A DNA stretch of 64,000 nt. Origin: Sphaerisporangium melleum. Its GTDB lineage: Bacteria > Actinomycetota > Actinomycetes > Streptosporangiales > Streptosporangiaceae. Positions 15,227 to 23,369 of the stretch are shown here, piece after piece (positions within the stretch are counted from its first letter, which is position 1; each line of letters opens with the position of its first letter). The notes beneath the pieces were generated by a model. It worked only from the letters and a program-made list of their open reading frames with translations. It was not told the DNA's origin and did not search any database. The translations under genes were made by a program, and so were the position numbers. The DNA is taken from NCBI RefSeq assembly GCF_014646695.1, contig NZ_BMNT01000001.1, positions 241,308 through 305,307 on the forward strand, written 5' to 3'.

Positions 15227-17013
15227 CCTGGGGTAAGCACGGCAGGACGAAGGTCACCGGTGCGGGTGGACGGCTCATGACCGCCACCGACGACGCCACA
15301 GAGACCGCCTCCCTGCCCGACAGGCGATCCGGCGCCGACCAGAGCGTCGAGGAGACGCACAAGCCGGTGATCCTCGCCATCGACGACGACCCGCAGGTGC
15401 TGCGCGCGGTGCGCCGCGACCTGCGCAGCGCCTACGGCAGCCGGTACCGCGTGCTGGGCGCGTCCTCCGTGGCCGACGCGTACAAGATCCTCGACGCGCT
15501 GGACGAGCGCGGCCACGACCCGGCGCTGTTCCTGGTCGACCAGCGCATGCCCGACACCACCGGCATCGAGTTCCTGCTGGACGCGGTCAGCCGCTTCCCG
15601 GACGCCCGCCGGGTGCTGCTCACGGCGTACGCCGAGACCGACGCGGCGATCACCGCGATCAACCAGGTGCGCCTGGACTACTACCTGATGAAGCCGTGGG
15701 ACCCGCCGCAGGAGCGGCTGTTCCCCATCCTGGACGACCTGCTGTCGGACTGGCTGGCCAACTACCGTCCGCCGTACAACGGGATCGTGGTCGTCGGCCA
15801 CCTGGTGGCGCCGGGCACCCACGCGGTGCGCGACTTCTTCACCCGCAACGGCCAGCCGTTCAAGTTCCTCAACGTGGAGCGCGACCAGGAGGCCCAGCCG
15901 ATCCTGGCCGACCACCCGGGCGCCCCGCTGCCGCTGGTGCAGTTCCCCGGCGGCACCGTGCTGACGGCCCCGACGGACGCCGAACTGGCCCAGCAGCTGG
16001 GCCTGACGACGACGGCGTCCCGGCCGCACTACGAGTGCGTCATCGTGGGCGCCGGCCCCGCCGGGCTCGCCGCCGGCGTGTACGCCGCCTCCGAGGGGCT
16101 GAGCACGCTGATCCTGGACTCGCGGGCCCCCGGCGGCCAGGCGGGCGCCTCCAGCCTGATCGAGAACTACCTCGGCTTCCCCTCCGGCCTGTCCGGCGGC
16201 GACCTCACCCGGCGGGCGACGATCCAGGCCTCGCGGTTCGGCGCGGAGATCCTGCACCCCATCGGGGTCGTCTCGCTGACCCGGGCCGACCCCGCGAAGG
16301 TCCTGACGCTGACCGACGGCACCGAGATCAGCGCCGAGACCGTGCTGCTGGCCACCGGTGTCTCCTACAACCGGCTGGAGGCGCCGGGCGCCGAGCGGTT
16401 CGAGGGAGCCGGGCTGTACTACGGCGCGGCCATCACCGAGAGTTCGGCGTGCATCGCGCAGCACGTCTTCATCATCGGCGGCGCCAACTCGGCCGGGCAG
16501 GCGGCGGTGCACTTCGCCAAGTACGCCGCCCAGGTGACGATCCTGGTGCGCGCGAAGTCGCTGTCGGCGAGCATGTCGCAGTATCTGATCAACGAGATCG
16601 ACAACACGCCGAACATCGAGGTCCGGGTGCGGACCACGGTGCGGGAACTGCGCGGCGGCGACCACCTGGAGCACATCGTCCTGCACGACGCCGACACCGG
16701 CGAGGACACCGAGGTGCCGTGCCGGTTCATGTTCACCTTCATCGGCGCCCGGCCGCACACCGACTGGCTGGACGGCATCGTCGAGCGGGACGAGCACGGC
16801 TTCGTCCTGACCGGCTCCGACCTGGTCGCCAACGGCGGCGAACTGCCCGAGGAGTGGAGCCTGGAACGGGCCCCCTACCCGCTGGAGACCAGCGTCCCCG
16901 GCGTCTTCGCGGCCGGCGACGTGCGCGCCCACTCGATCAAACGGGTCGCCTCCGGTGTCGGCGAGGGCGCGATGGCCATCTCGCTGATCCACCGGTACCG
17001 GTCGATGGGCTGA
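15223..17013 (+). CDS. Receiver domain fused to a thioredoxin-reductase-like FAD/NAD(P) oxidoreductase without the CxxC
   Basis: A 596-aa fusion. Residues about 47-175 form a CheY-like receiver: VILAIDDDP acidic pocket, LFLVDQRMP with phospho-acceptor Asp106, LLTAYAETD and YYLMKPWD. After a linker of about 90 residues comes the flavoprotein: CVIVGAGPAGLAAGVYA (FAD), LIENYLGFPSG, FIIGGANSAGQAAVHFA (NAD(P)H) and a C-terminal FAAGDVRA. Where thioredoxin reductase has CATC, this protein reads AAITESSACIAQ with one Cys, so the dithiol centre is missing. Phosphorylation may control electron flow to an unknown acceptor. ATG at 15223 has a GGAGAGG site; ATG at 15277 is an alternative start. Confidence 0.92.
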   Translation: MTWGKHGRTKVTGAGGRLMTATDDATETASLPDRRSGADQSVEETHKPVILAIDDDPQVLRAVRRDLRSAYGSRYRVLGASSVADAYKILDALDERGHDPALFLVDQRMPDTTGIEFLLDAVSRFPDARRVLLTAYAETDAAITAINQVRLDYYLMKPWDPPQERLFPILDDLLSDWLANYRPPYNGIVVVGHLVAPGTHAVRDFFTRNGQPFKFLNVERDQEAQPILADHPGAPLPLVQFPGGTVLTAPTDAELAQQLGLTTTASRPHYECVIVGAGPAGLAAGVYAASEGLSTLILDSRAPGGQAGASSLIENYLGFPSGLSGGDLTRRATIQASRFGAEILHPIGVVSLTRADPAKVLTLTDGTEISAETVLLATGVSYNRLEAPGAERFEGAGLYYGAAITESSACIAQHVFIIGGANSAGQAAVHFAKYAAQVTILVRAKSLSASMSQYLINEIDNTPNIEVRVRTTVRELRGGDHLEHIVLHDADTGEDTEVPCRFMFTFIGARPHTDWLDGIVERDEHGFVLTGSDLVANGGELPEEWSLERAPYPLETSVPGVFAAGDVRAHSIKRVASGVGEGAMAISLIHRYRSMG

Positions 17014-17043
17014 GGCCGTTCCGCGTTTCCCCGGCTTTTCCGC

Positions 17044-17071
17044 TTGTCCGGTGCAGGTACGTGAGTATTCT
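17044..17071 (+). promoter_or_regulatory. Candidate promoter for the ABM-haemoglobin pair
   Basis: TTGTCC (17044-17049) and TATTCT (17066-17071) are separated by 16 bases, resembling -35 and -10 boxes of a housekeeping-type promoter. The downstream ABM gene starts at 17203, so the leader would be about 125 bases. The short AT-richer stretch stands out in this GC-rich region. Evidence is motif similarity only. Confidence 0.35.
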
Positions 17072-17202
17072 TGCTTACATGATTACACAGCTGGCGCGCC
17101 GCCGCATGAGGGCTCGCGGCCCCCATGAGCGGCCTGCCAGATGGGTAACGACAAGCGGGAAGGCCGGCTCCGACCACCCCGGAACACAGGGAGAGTGACA
17201 GC

Positions 17203-17538
17203 ATGACCACGACCGTGGAGTACATCCGGTACCGCATCCCGTTAGACGACCAGAAGGACTTCGAGGAGGCCTACCGCCGGGCCGCCGAGTCGCTGGCCGC
17301 GGCACCCGAGTGCATCGACTACGAGCTGGCGCACTGCCAGGAGGAGCCCGACCGCTACATCCTGCGCATCCGCTGGACGTCGGTCGAGGACCACCTGCAG
17401 GGCTTCCGCCGCGGCCCGCACTTCCCCGCCTTCTTCGGCGCGATCCGCCCGTACGTGAAGTCGATCGAGGAGATGCAGCACTACCTCACCACCGACGTCG
17501 CCGGCCCCGGAAAGGCCGCGGGACGGGAGCAGCCGTGA
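17203..17538 (+). CDS. Antibiotic biosynthesis monooxygenase (ABM) domain protein
   Basis: A 111-aa ABM-type ferredoxin-like domain: VEYIRYRIPLDDQKDFEEAY, CIDYELAHCQEEPDRYILR and HLQGFRRGPHFPAFFGAIRP. This fold covers quinol monooxygenases, haem-degrading enzymes and small dimeric binding proteins. Its stop overlaps the GTG start of the truncated haemoglobin gene (GTGA), and the ABM-globin pair is common in actinobacteria, so they are likely co-translated. A role in oxygen or NO chemistry beside the globin is inference. Confidence 0.88.
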   Translation: MTTTVEYIRYRIPLDDQKDFEEAYRRAAESLAAAPECIDYELAHCQEEPDRYILRIRWTSVEDHLQGFRRGPHFPAFFGAIRPYVKSIEEMQHYLTTDVAGPGKAAGREQP

Positions 17539-18032
17539 CCGAGCAGCTCGCGCAGGGGTCCGGCAAGCCCGGCGCGCCCACCATCTACGACTGGATGGGC
17601 GGCGAGGAGGCACTGAACCGCCTCACCGAGGTCTTCTACGGCCACGTGCTCAAGGACCCGCTCCTCGCACCGGTCTTCGCCGGCATGGACCAGCGCCACC
17701 CGCGGCACGTCGCCATGTGGCTCGCCGAGGTCTTCGGCGGCCCCTCGACCTACTCCGCCGAGCGCGGCGGCCACCCGCACATGGCGCGCATGCACCTCGG
17801 CCGCGGCATCACCGAGGAGCAGCGCCGCCGCTGGGTCGGCCTGCTGCAGGACACCGCGGACGAGGTCGGCCTGCCCGCCGACCCGGAGTTCCGCGCGGTG
17901 TTCATCTACTACATCGAGTGGGGAACGCGCATGGCGCTGATCTACTCCGGTGAGAACCCGCCGCCGGTGGACGCGGCAGACGTACCACGTTGGAACTGGG
18001 GCCAGACCCCGCCCTGGCAGCCGAACGGCTGA
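17535..18032 (+). CDS. Group II truncated haemoglobin (GlbO-like)
   Basis: A 165-aa protein with a group II trHb core. YDWMGGEEALNRLTEVFYG is helix A/B, HPRHVAMWLAEVFGGP the E region, and HPHMARMHLGRGIT carries the proximal histidine. RRRWVGLLQDTADEVG places a Trp at the G8 position, typical of group II. A C-terminal extension ends WNWGQTPPWQPNG, also usual in this subgroup. It binds haem and probably handles oxygen, NO or peroxide in the cytosol. GTG at 17535 is chosen because it overlaps the ABM stop and the globin fold begins about 18 residues later. Confidence 0.92.
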   Translation: MTEQLAQGSGKPGAPTIYDWMGGEEALNRLTEVFYGHVLKDPLLAPVFAGMDQRHPRHVAMWLAEVFGGPSTYSAERGGHPHMARMHLGRGITEEQRRRWVGLLQDTADEVGLPADPEFRAVFIYYIEWGTRMALIYSGENPPPVDAADVPRWNWGQTPPWQPNG

Positions 18033-18096
18033 CCACCCGCGCGCCCCCTGAAGGAGACGCGCCGGCGAGGCCCCCACACGGGCCACTCCGGGCCGA

Positions 18097-18120
18097 GCCG
18101 GGCGGCCACCCCCGCCCGGC
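18097..18120. terminator. Perfect hairpin between convergent genes (bidirectional terminator)
   Basis: GCCGGGCGG at 18097-18105 is exactly complementary to CCGCCCGGC at 18112-18120, with a 6-base loop. It lies in the 173-base gap between the globin gene (plus strand) and the DUF4276 gene (minus strand), where a terminator serving both would be expected. There is no T-run on either side, as is common in high-GC actinobacteria. Confidence 0.65.
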
Positions 18121-18205
18121 CCACGCTCCCCCACCCGCGAGCCCGTCCACACCACTGAACCGCCCTCCGGCCCACCTCCCGCCGGGTGAACGCCGGGACG
18201 CCTGT

Positions 18206-18876
18206 TCACACCGAAGGCATCAGGGCGCTGAGGACGGCAGCGAGTCGGGCATCGGCGTGGGGGCAGGCTTTCCGGATCATGTCCATGCCGATCTCCGATA
18301 TGACGAGCGGGCCGTCGGAGGTTTTCGGTAGCGCGGGTACAGGCTGATGATCCGCTTCGACGGAGCGGTATCGAAGCCATCGTTGACGAACTCCGCCCCT
18401 TGCGCACGAGAGACGATCTCCTGAGCGTCCCTGGCAAGGACGGCATCGCCGGTGAGATCACCCAGTGCGGCGTGGCCGACGAGCACCCAGGCCTCGATCT
18501 CGTGCAGAACGAGATGGGGCACGAAACGAGAGTCGCCGATCGCTTCGGCCATTGCCCGCTCGACATGAGTCACCCGGTCGTACGGAGAGCCTGCCGGGCG
18601 CGTCTCCATGCCGGGCACATCCGACGGAAGGCCGTAGTAATCGAACAAGGTGGTCAGAACGGTGATAGAGGAGTCGCGGAGCAGGAGCCGGATCTCCGTC
18701 TCGATCCTGTTCCAACCGGATAGCCCACCTCTTTGAGCCGGGCCACCGGCCGGGCGCCTGGTCTTGTGGATCGAACATGTGACGAAGGCCCCCGCGTTCT
18801 CGAAGTACGGAGCAAGGACCTCCCGGACGACCGTCTCCTCCGTCTGGCCCTCGCAGAGAACGTGGAGCCGGCGCAT
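18206..18876 (-). CDS. DUF4276-family protein, partner of the AAA ATPase; apparent -1 frameshift near the 3' end
   Basis: The N-terminus MRRLHVLCEGQTEETVVREV is the TOPRIM-like start of DUF4276 proteins; LTTLFDYYGLPSD and VPHLVLHEIEAWV are further family segments. The reading frame stays open as expected to about 18,331, at RYRK, then runs into 18 unrelated residues and a stop at 18277. In the -1 frame the family-like tail resumes at once: KTSDGPLVISEIGMDMIR, then a CPH segment, with a stop at 18206. The switch lies at CGAAAACC, where one more A would restore the frame. It may be an assembly error, a mutation, or slippage on AAA. The start is ATG at 18876, 5 bases after the ATPase stop. Confidence 0.75.
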
Positions 18877-18881
18877 CAGGC

Positions 18882-19985
18882 TCACCTCGCCTCGGTTTGA
18901 GGTCTGCCGCCCAGCAGGTTCTTCTCCCACAGCTCACCCAAGGAGTACTCGGCAAGCCAGTCGTGCAGGCGAGTGCGGTCAGGACGGTCGAACACCGACG
19001 CTCCTTCGGCTCGCTCGACGACGATGAGATCTTCCACCTCGAACTGGTTCATCAGGGTCACGGATTGGGTGGCGATGAGAACCTGACTCTCTCGGCTGGC
19101 CGCCCGGAGCATTTCGGCCAATTGCACTATGGCGTACGGATGAAGGCCCAGTTCGGGCTCGTCGAGCACGACGAGGTTGGGGAGGACCGGCAGGCTCAAC
19201 AGTGTCGCCAGGCAGATGAACCGTAGTGTCCCGTCGGACAACGCGTCAGCGGGGAACACGACATCCGATCCTTCCTGCCGCCAGCGCAAGCGCAGGCGTC
19301 CGTTCTCTTCGACGAGGACGAAGTCCCGAAAGAACGGTGCGACCTGTTTTATGGTGCCGACGATCCGCAGATAGGCGGCGCGATCCGTCTGCCGCAGACG
19401 TAGCAGGACGGCGGCCAGGTTCCCTGCGTCCGGGCGAAGCGCGAGGTCATCCGAGACGTAGCCGGTCTGCTTCACCGGAGCGCCCCTGGTGGTGTCATGG
19501 AAGTGAAAAACGCGGCAGCCCCGCATCAGGTCCACGACCGAGTGAGCTACGGAGATCTTCTCGCCAGGCGGCATCTCGGTGCCCAATCGCGTCTCACGAT
19601 GCCCTCGCCCCAGTGAAGTGTCGAAGGGCGTCGCGTGTCCGCCGTCCCGGAACCAGACGCGCTCTTCGCCGAAGATCAGCTCATCACGGGCAGCGGGTAT
19701 GAGCTCGGCTTCGTACCCGTTGGAGTCGAAGTCCAGCTGCAATCGGATCTTCGCCTTCCCCTTGGCTCCGGCATGGAGGAGGGTCGAGGCCCCGCCTGCC
19801 TGGCCGACGAACAGGTTGAGCTCTTCGTCAACGATGCGGCCGAGCAGCGCGAACGCGGATATGAAATTGCTCTTGCCCGCGCCGTTGGCTCCGACGAGAA
19901 CGTTGAGGTCGCCTAGTTCGACCTGCGCGGAGCGGATGGACGTGTATCCCTCGATCTTGATCGACCGGAGTCTGCGGCGCGTCAT
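18882..19985 (-). CDS. AAA family ATPase (AAA_21, RecF/SMC-like), partner of DUF4276
   Basis: A 367-aa ABC/SMC-type ATPase: LNVLVGANGAGKSNF (Walker A, about residues 29-43), LSDGTLRFICLATLL (signature-like), NLVVLDEPELGLHPY (Walker B and D-loop) and QVLIATQSVTLMNQF (switch). It lacks the long coiled coil of true SMC proteins. ATPase plus TOPRIM-like partner pairs resemble the logic of OLD and PARIS anti-phage systems (PARIS uses a DUF4435 partner), so a defence role is plausible but inferred. The gene is first in a two-gene unit transcribed divergently from the small zinc protein at 20153. Confidence 0.9.
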   Translation of the reverse strand: MTRRRLRSIKIEGYTSIRSAQVELGDLNVLVGANGAGKSNFISAFALLGRIVDEELNLFVGQAGGASTLLHAGAKGKAKIRLQLDFDSNGYEAELIPAARDELIFGEERVWFRDGGHATPFDTSLGRGHRETRLGTEMPPGEKISVAHSVVDLMRGCRVFHFHDTTRGAPVKQTGYVSDDLALRPDAGNLAAVLLRLRQTDRAAYLRIVGTIKQVAPFFRDFVLVEENGRLRLRWRQEGSDVVFPADALSDGTLRFICLATLLSLPVLPNLVVLDEPELGLHPYAIVQLAEMLRAASRESQVLIATQSVTLMNQFEVEDLIVVERAEGASVFDRPDRTRLHDWLAEYSLGELWEKNLLGGRPQTEAR

Positions 19986-20152
19986 GGCCAGTAGCTTAGA
20001 TCGATGCCGCCATTACGAGCTGTCAGATACTCATGACCGTGCGCATCTGAGCTGGTTGAATCGAGACGGTTCCGTTTCGGCGAAGAAGCGGCTTACGAGC
20101 GCTGCCTCAGCGGTGCAGCGCTCGCTCGCCGTACTCAAGGGAGGAGCGGAGG

Positions 20153-20362
20153 ATGAGTGAGCTGATCGCGACCGGCGCAGGCGACGCCTACCACCTGACC
20201 GAGGAGTGCTGGGGGCTGCGCGCCGGGCAGTCCGGCGGTGAGGCACAGGGATACACCCTGCACGGCACGGTCCGCTTCGCCACTCACGGGCAGGCCGAGG
20301 CGGCCGGCTTCCGGCCGTGCGGCATCTGCTTCCCCGGCGGTGGCACTCCGCAGCGGCCCTGA
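20153..20362 (+). CDS. Small Ada-like metal-binding domain protein
   Basis: A 69-aa protein with the pattern YHLTEECWGLR followed by GFRPCGICFPGG. This matches the Ada-type metal-binding layout, in which a His/Cys pair and a final Cys-x-x-Cys hold zinc after an aromatic motif. In most proteins the module is fused to a nuclease or alkyltransferase; here it stands alone. A strong purine-rich ribosome site (GGAGGAGCGGAGG) precedes the ATG. It lies 167 bases from the divergent ATPase gene. Its function is unknown; binding of nucleic acid or metal is inference. Confidence 0.7.
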   Translation: MSELIATGAGDAYHLTEECWGLRAGQSGGEAQGYTLHGTVRFATHGQAEAAGFRPCGICFPGGGTPQRP

Positions 20363-20433
20363 GACGCGGTCCCTGCTGTTCCGTCCCTGTAATTGGCTTA
20401 TCGGAAGAGAATCACGCCTGCACTCGCGCCGTC

Positions 20434-20640
20434 TCACTCCACCTCTGCCGCTCTCTTGGCCCGGCTCACGAACCAGTCGATGGCGGAGAGCAGCACGTCA
20501 CGGACGGCCTCGCCGGCCGGCAAGGGTACGGCTCCGGCTTCGCGGCGGGCAGGTCGACACCGGGCGCCTCGTTGAGCGCTGCGGCGCAGTTCGTCCCGCA
20601 GAACGAGATCGATGAACGGGACGCGTGGCCGGGCCTGGTG
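20434..20640 (-). pseudogene. Possible remnant of a decayed gene
   Basis: Directly after the lactonase TAG the same frame continues without a start codon: PFIDLVLRDELRRS, and later LPAGEAVRDVLLSAIDWF, then VSRAKRAAEVE and a stop. A middle section reads more naturally in another frame (ALNEAPGVDLPAAKPEPYP). Protein-like pieces in shifting frames without ATG, GTG or TTG suggest a frameshifted relic. The family is not recognised, and it may be chance. Nothing else is seen in the 278-base gap between the zinc protein and the lactonase gene. Confidence 0.25.
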
Positions 20641-21351
20641 CTAGAAGTCGATGTGCGCGGGTTCCCAGATGGAGCAGTCGTGGGCGAAGAGGACGCGTCG
20701 CGGGTCGAAGTCGGCGAGGCGTTCCAGCCAGGGCCGGTACGAGGGGAGCGGGTCCGCCGCACCGTGGAGTGCCGCCTGGCGGGCCAGGTGGTCGGAGGCG
20801 AAGTGGGACGCGAAGTCGTGGGCCTGGCCCGCGAGGATGACGCCGCCGTCCGGGCGCCGGAGGACCAGCGACTGGTGGCCGTCGGTGTGCCCGGGGGTGG
20901 GGATGATCCAGACCCCTGGCCATACCTCGGTCTCGCCGGCGAGCTCCTCGTAGGTCGCGCCGGGAAAGTCGACGAGCGCGTCCACGGTGTAGCCGCCGCG
21001 CCGGGCCGTGGCCAGCTCCGTGCCCTGTACCAGGATGGGCGTACCGCTCATCAGGGGGTTGCCCCCGCAGTGGTCGAAGTGCAGGTGGCAGTTCACGACC
21101 AGCGCGATGTCGCTCGTACGCACCCCGGCGTCCGCCAGCGCGTCCCGCAGCGAACGCCGCCGTGGACGGTAGTGCGCCTCGGTCCCCGCGTCCGCCGCGC
21201 CGATCCCGGTGTCGAACAGGATCACCCCGTTGCCATGCCGCACAAGGTAGGCGAGCACCGGCTCCACCCGTGGCCCCACCCCGCCCGTCTCCGACGCGGG
21301 CCGAATGAAATAGCCCAGGTCAAGCCGCCGCACACTGATGTCCTCGCTCAT
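20641..21351 (-). CDS. Metallo-beta-lactamase-fold hydrolase, N-acyl homoserine lactonase-like
   Basis: A 236-aa MBL-fold protein. NCHLHFDHCGGNPL (about 88-101) is the HxHxDH dinuclear metal site. IPTPGHTDGHQSLVL supplies the next His, ILAGQAHDFASHF the bridging Asp, and LFAHDCSIWE the C-terminal region. This arrangement and length fit the AHL lactonase (AiiA/AttM-like) family, though gamma-lactones and other esters are also substrates in the group. ATG at 21351 is chosen because upstream residues in frame look non-coding. The gene stands alone, so context gives no substrate. Confidence 0.88.
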   Translation of the reverse strand: MSEDISVRRLDLGYFIRPASETGGVGPRVEPVLAYLVRHGNGVILFDTGIGAADAGTEAHYRPRRRSLRDALADAGVRTSDIALVVNCHLHFDHCGGNPLMSGTPILVQGTELATARRGGYTVDALVDFPGATYEELAGETEVWPGVWIIPTPGHTDGHQSLVLRRPDGGVILAGQAHDFASHFASDHLARQAALHGAADPLPSYRPWLERLADFDPRRVLFAHDCSIWEPAHIDF

Positions 21352-21540
21352 GTCGTCATCTTGACAGGCCGCGACTCTCCGTCCAGCCGGTTCGCCCGTG
21401 CACCTGGAACCACGAGCCGTCGAGAGTTTCGGCATCGTGGCGTCCCTTGGCCGCGATGGTCTTGGGCGGTTGCCTTCTCGCGGATCGCCGACCCGTTGGC
21501 CACGGTCCGGCGGGTTCGCTCGAAATCATGAGGGCTCGGC

Positions 21541-23364
21541 TCAGAGAGTCTCGGTCACTGGACGGCGGCCGCCGAGGTAGGCGGGAACAGAGGTGAGCAC
21601 CGCCACCACGAGTACGGTCACCAGCACCACGGCGATCAGCTCCCACGGCACGGGAAGCGTGACCTTCTCGCTGTCGCCACCGGTGATCACGTTGATGGCG
21701 GTGAACAGCAGGAACCCTCCCGGGACGACGCCCAGGACGGCGCCGAGCAGCGCGGGCAGCACCTGCGCGGCCGCGAGGGCGGCGGTCACTTCCCGTGAGG
21801 TCGCGCCGAGGGCACGCGCCAGTGCCGACGCGTGCCGGTTGTCGAGTACCGTCGCCCAGGTGATGACGACGGCGTTGACCGCCGCCAAGGAGAGCAGGAT
21901 GACCGTCCAGACGAGGAGTACGTGCCGCAGCACCACCACCTGACCTTCGGTGTACGCGCCGGTGCTCGGCTGGTCACCGAGGAAGGCGTTGAGCACCAGG
22001 AGGACGTAGATCCCGCTGACGGTGACGGCGATGCTGAGCACGCCCAGCACGACCCGTCGCGGGCGGCGGGCGGCGACCCGCAGGGCGAGAAGCAGCGGGA
22101 CCGGGAGACCCGCCGAAAGAGCGATCAGCCGACCGGCGCGGTGGGGTGGGCGTGGCGCGTCGGCCAGTGCGCTGACGGTGCTGGAACGGGCGCCGCGCAC
22201 GGCCGGAACAGCGGTCGCCACGACCGCGACTCCGAGGGCCACGGCGGTCACCAGACCGACCGTGGACCAGGTCAGTGACGCCGTCCCCGCGCCGCCGACC
22301 AGGCCCGCGCTCGACTCGGTGAGCAACGGAGCGGTCAGCGCCCCGATCGCCAGCCCGGCCGCCGCCGCGACGACGGCCACCAGGACATACTCCGCGAGCA
22401 GCACGGCGGCGACCAGGCCCGGCGTGCCACCGGCTGCTTTCAACAGCCCGACACGCCTGGTTTGATCGGCCATCCGGCCGCCGACCAGCACCGAGAGACC
22501 GGCCACTGCGAGCAGACTGAGCAGCCAGGCGCCGAGCAGCAACAGGATCTGCGAGTCCCGGGCCAGCTCGGTGGCGTCATCGAGGATGTCAGGCCAGCTC
22601 TGCATGAACAGGGGGTGACCGCGGTCGCCCTGGCCGGTGTCGGCGAACGCCTGGGCCTGGGCCGGATCGGCGAGCTTCAGGTTCAGCACGTAGGACAGCG
22701 AGGCCGGATCCGATCCGAGGCTCCGGACGTCGGCCTGGGTGAGCCAGACCAGCCCAGGGTTGCGCAGCAACCCCGCCGGCGCCGTGCCGTCGTCGGGGAC
22801 CGCGCCGTTCACGCAGCCGGGGGCGACGAGACAGGACGACCCCGGATAGGGCGGCATGGCGGCGGTGATCGCCACGCCGACGACCTTGAACGACCGGCCG
22901 TCCAGCGTGACCGTCCCACCGACGTGCACGTCGATCGCGTCGGCGAAGGCGGCTTCGACCACCACCCCGCCGTCGCTGACCCAGTTTCCCTGGAGCACCT
23001 TGGGCTGGTCGACCGACACCGACTCGGCGTCGCGCCCCACGGCCTGCACGTCTGACGTTCTGCCGGAGTTCTGCAGTTTCGCGGCAGTGACCGGGTACGG
23101 CCCGCTGTGGTGGGTGACGCCGGCCGCGCTCACCAGATTCTCGAGACGGTCGAACTCGGCGGACTGAGCGTGAGCGACCACGTCGGGTCCGCTGGTCGCC
23201 GCCCGGGTGCTCTCATACGGATCGGCGGCCGCGTCCCGCATGACGAGCCCGAGCGTCAGGGTTGTGGTGGCCGCCAGGATGGCGATCAGCAGAAGCGCGG
23301 CCTCGGTGCGGCGCCGCCGGAGGTCTCGCAGGGCAAGACGGGTCACGAGGAGGGCACGGCCCAT
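21541..23364 (-). CDS. ABC transporter permease (FtsX/MacB-type)
   Basis: A 607-aa membrane protein with an N-terminal helix (LLLIAILAATTTLTLGLV), a large extracytoplasmic domain (about 50-285), three helices from about 290, then a second FtsX-like block of four helices to the end. About eight membrane spans are visible in total. SGPDVVAHAQSAE and SFKVVGVAI lie in the external domain. It would pair with the ATPase just upstream to form a MacB/FtsX-type exporter or extracellular mechanotransmitter. ATG at 23364 lies 5 bases after the ATPase stop; the longer frame upstream is a shadow of the ATPase gene. Confidence 0.92.
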   Translation of the reverse strand: MGRALLVTRLALRDLRRRRTEAALLLIAILAATTTLTLGLVMRDAAADPYESTRAATSGPDVVAHAQSAEFDRLENLVSAAGVTHHSGPYPVTAAKLQNSGRTSDVQAVGRDAESVSVDQPKVLQGNWVSDGGVVVEAAFADAIDVHVGGTVTLDGRSFKVVGVAITAAMPPYPGSSCLVAPGCVNGAVPDDGTAPAGLLRNPGLVWLTQADVRSLGSDPASLSYVLNLKLADPAQAQAFADTGQGDRGHPLFMQSWPDILDDATELARDSQILLLLGAWLLSLLAVAGLSVLVGGRMADQTRRVGLLKAAGGTPGLVAAVLLAEYVLVAVVAAAAGLAIGALTAPLLTESSAGLVGGAGTASLTWSTVGLVTAVALGVAVVATAVPAVRGARSSTVSALADAPRPPHRAGRLIALSAGLPVPLLLALRVAARRPRRVVLGVLSIAVTVSGIYVLLVLNAFLGDQPSTGAYTEGQVVVLRHVLLVWTVILLSLAAVNAVVITWATVLDNRHASALARALGATSREVTAALAAAQVLPALLGAVLGVVPGGFLLFTAINVITGGDSEKVTLPVPWELIAVVLVTVLVVAVLTSVPAYLGGRRPVTETL

Positions 23365-23369
23365 TCCGG

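Noticed and set aside
15223-17013. Plain thioredoxin reductase (trxB)
   Set aside because: The redox CxxC is absent and an N-terminal receiver domain is fused, so the trxB name would mislead.
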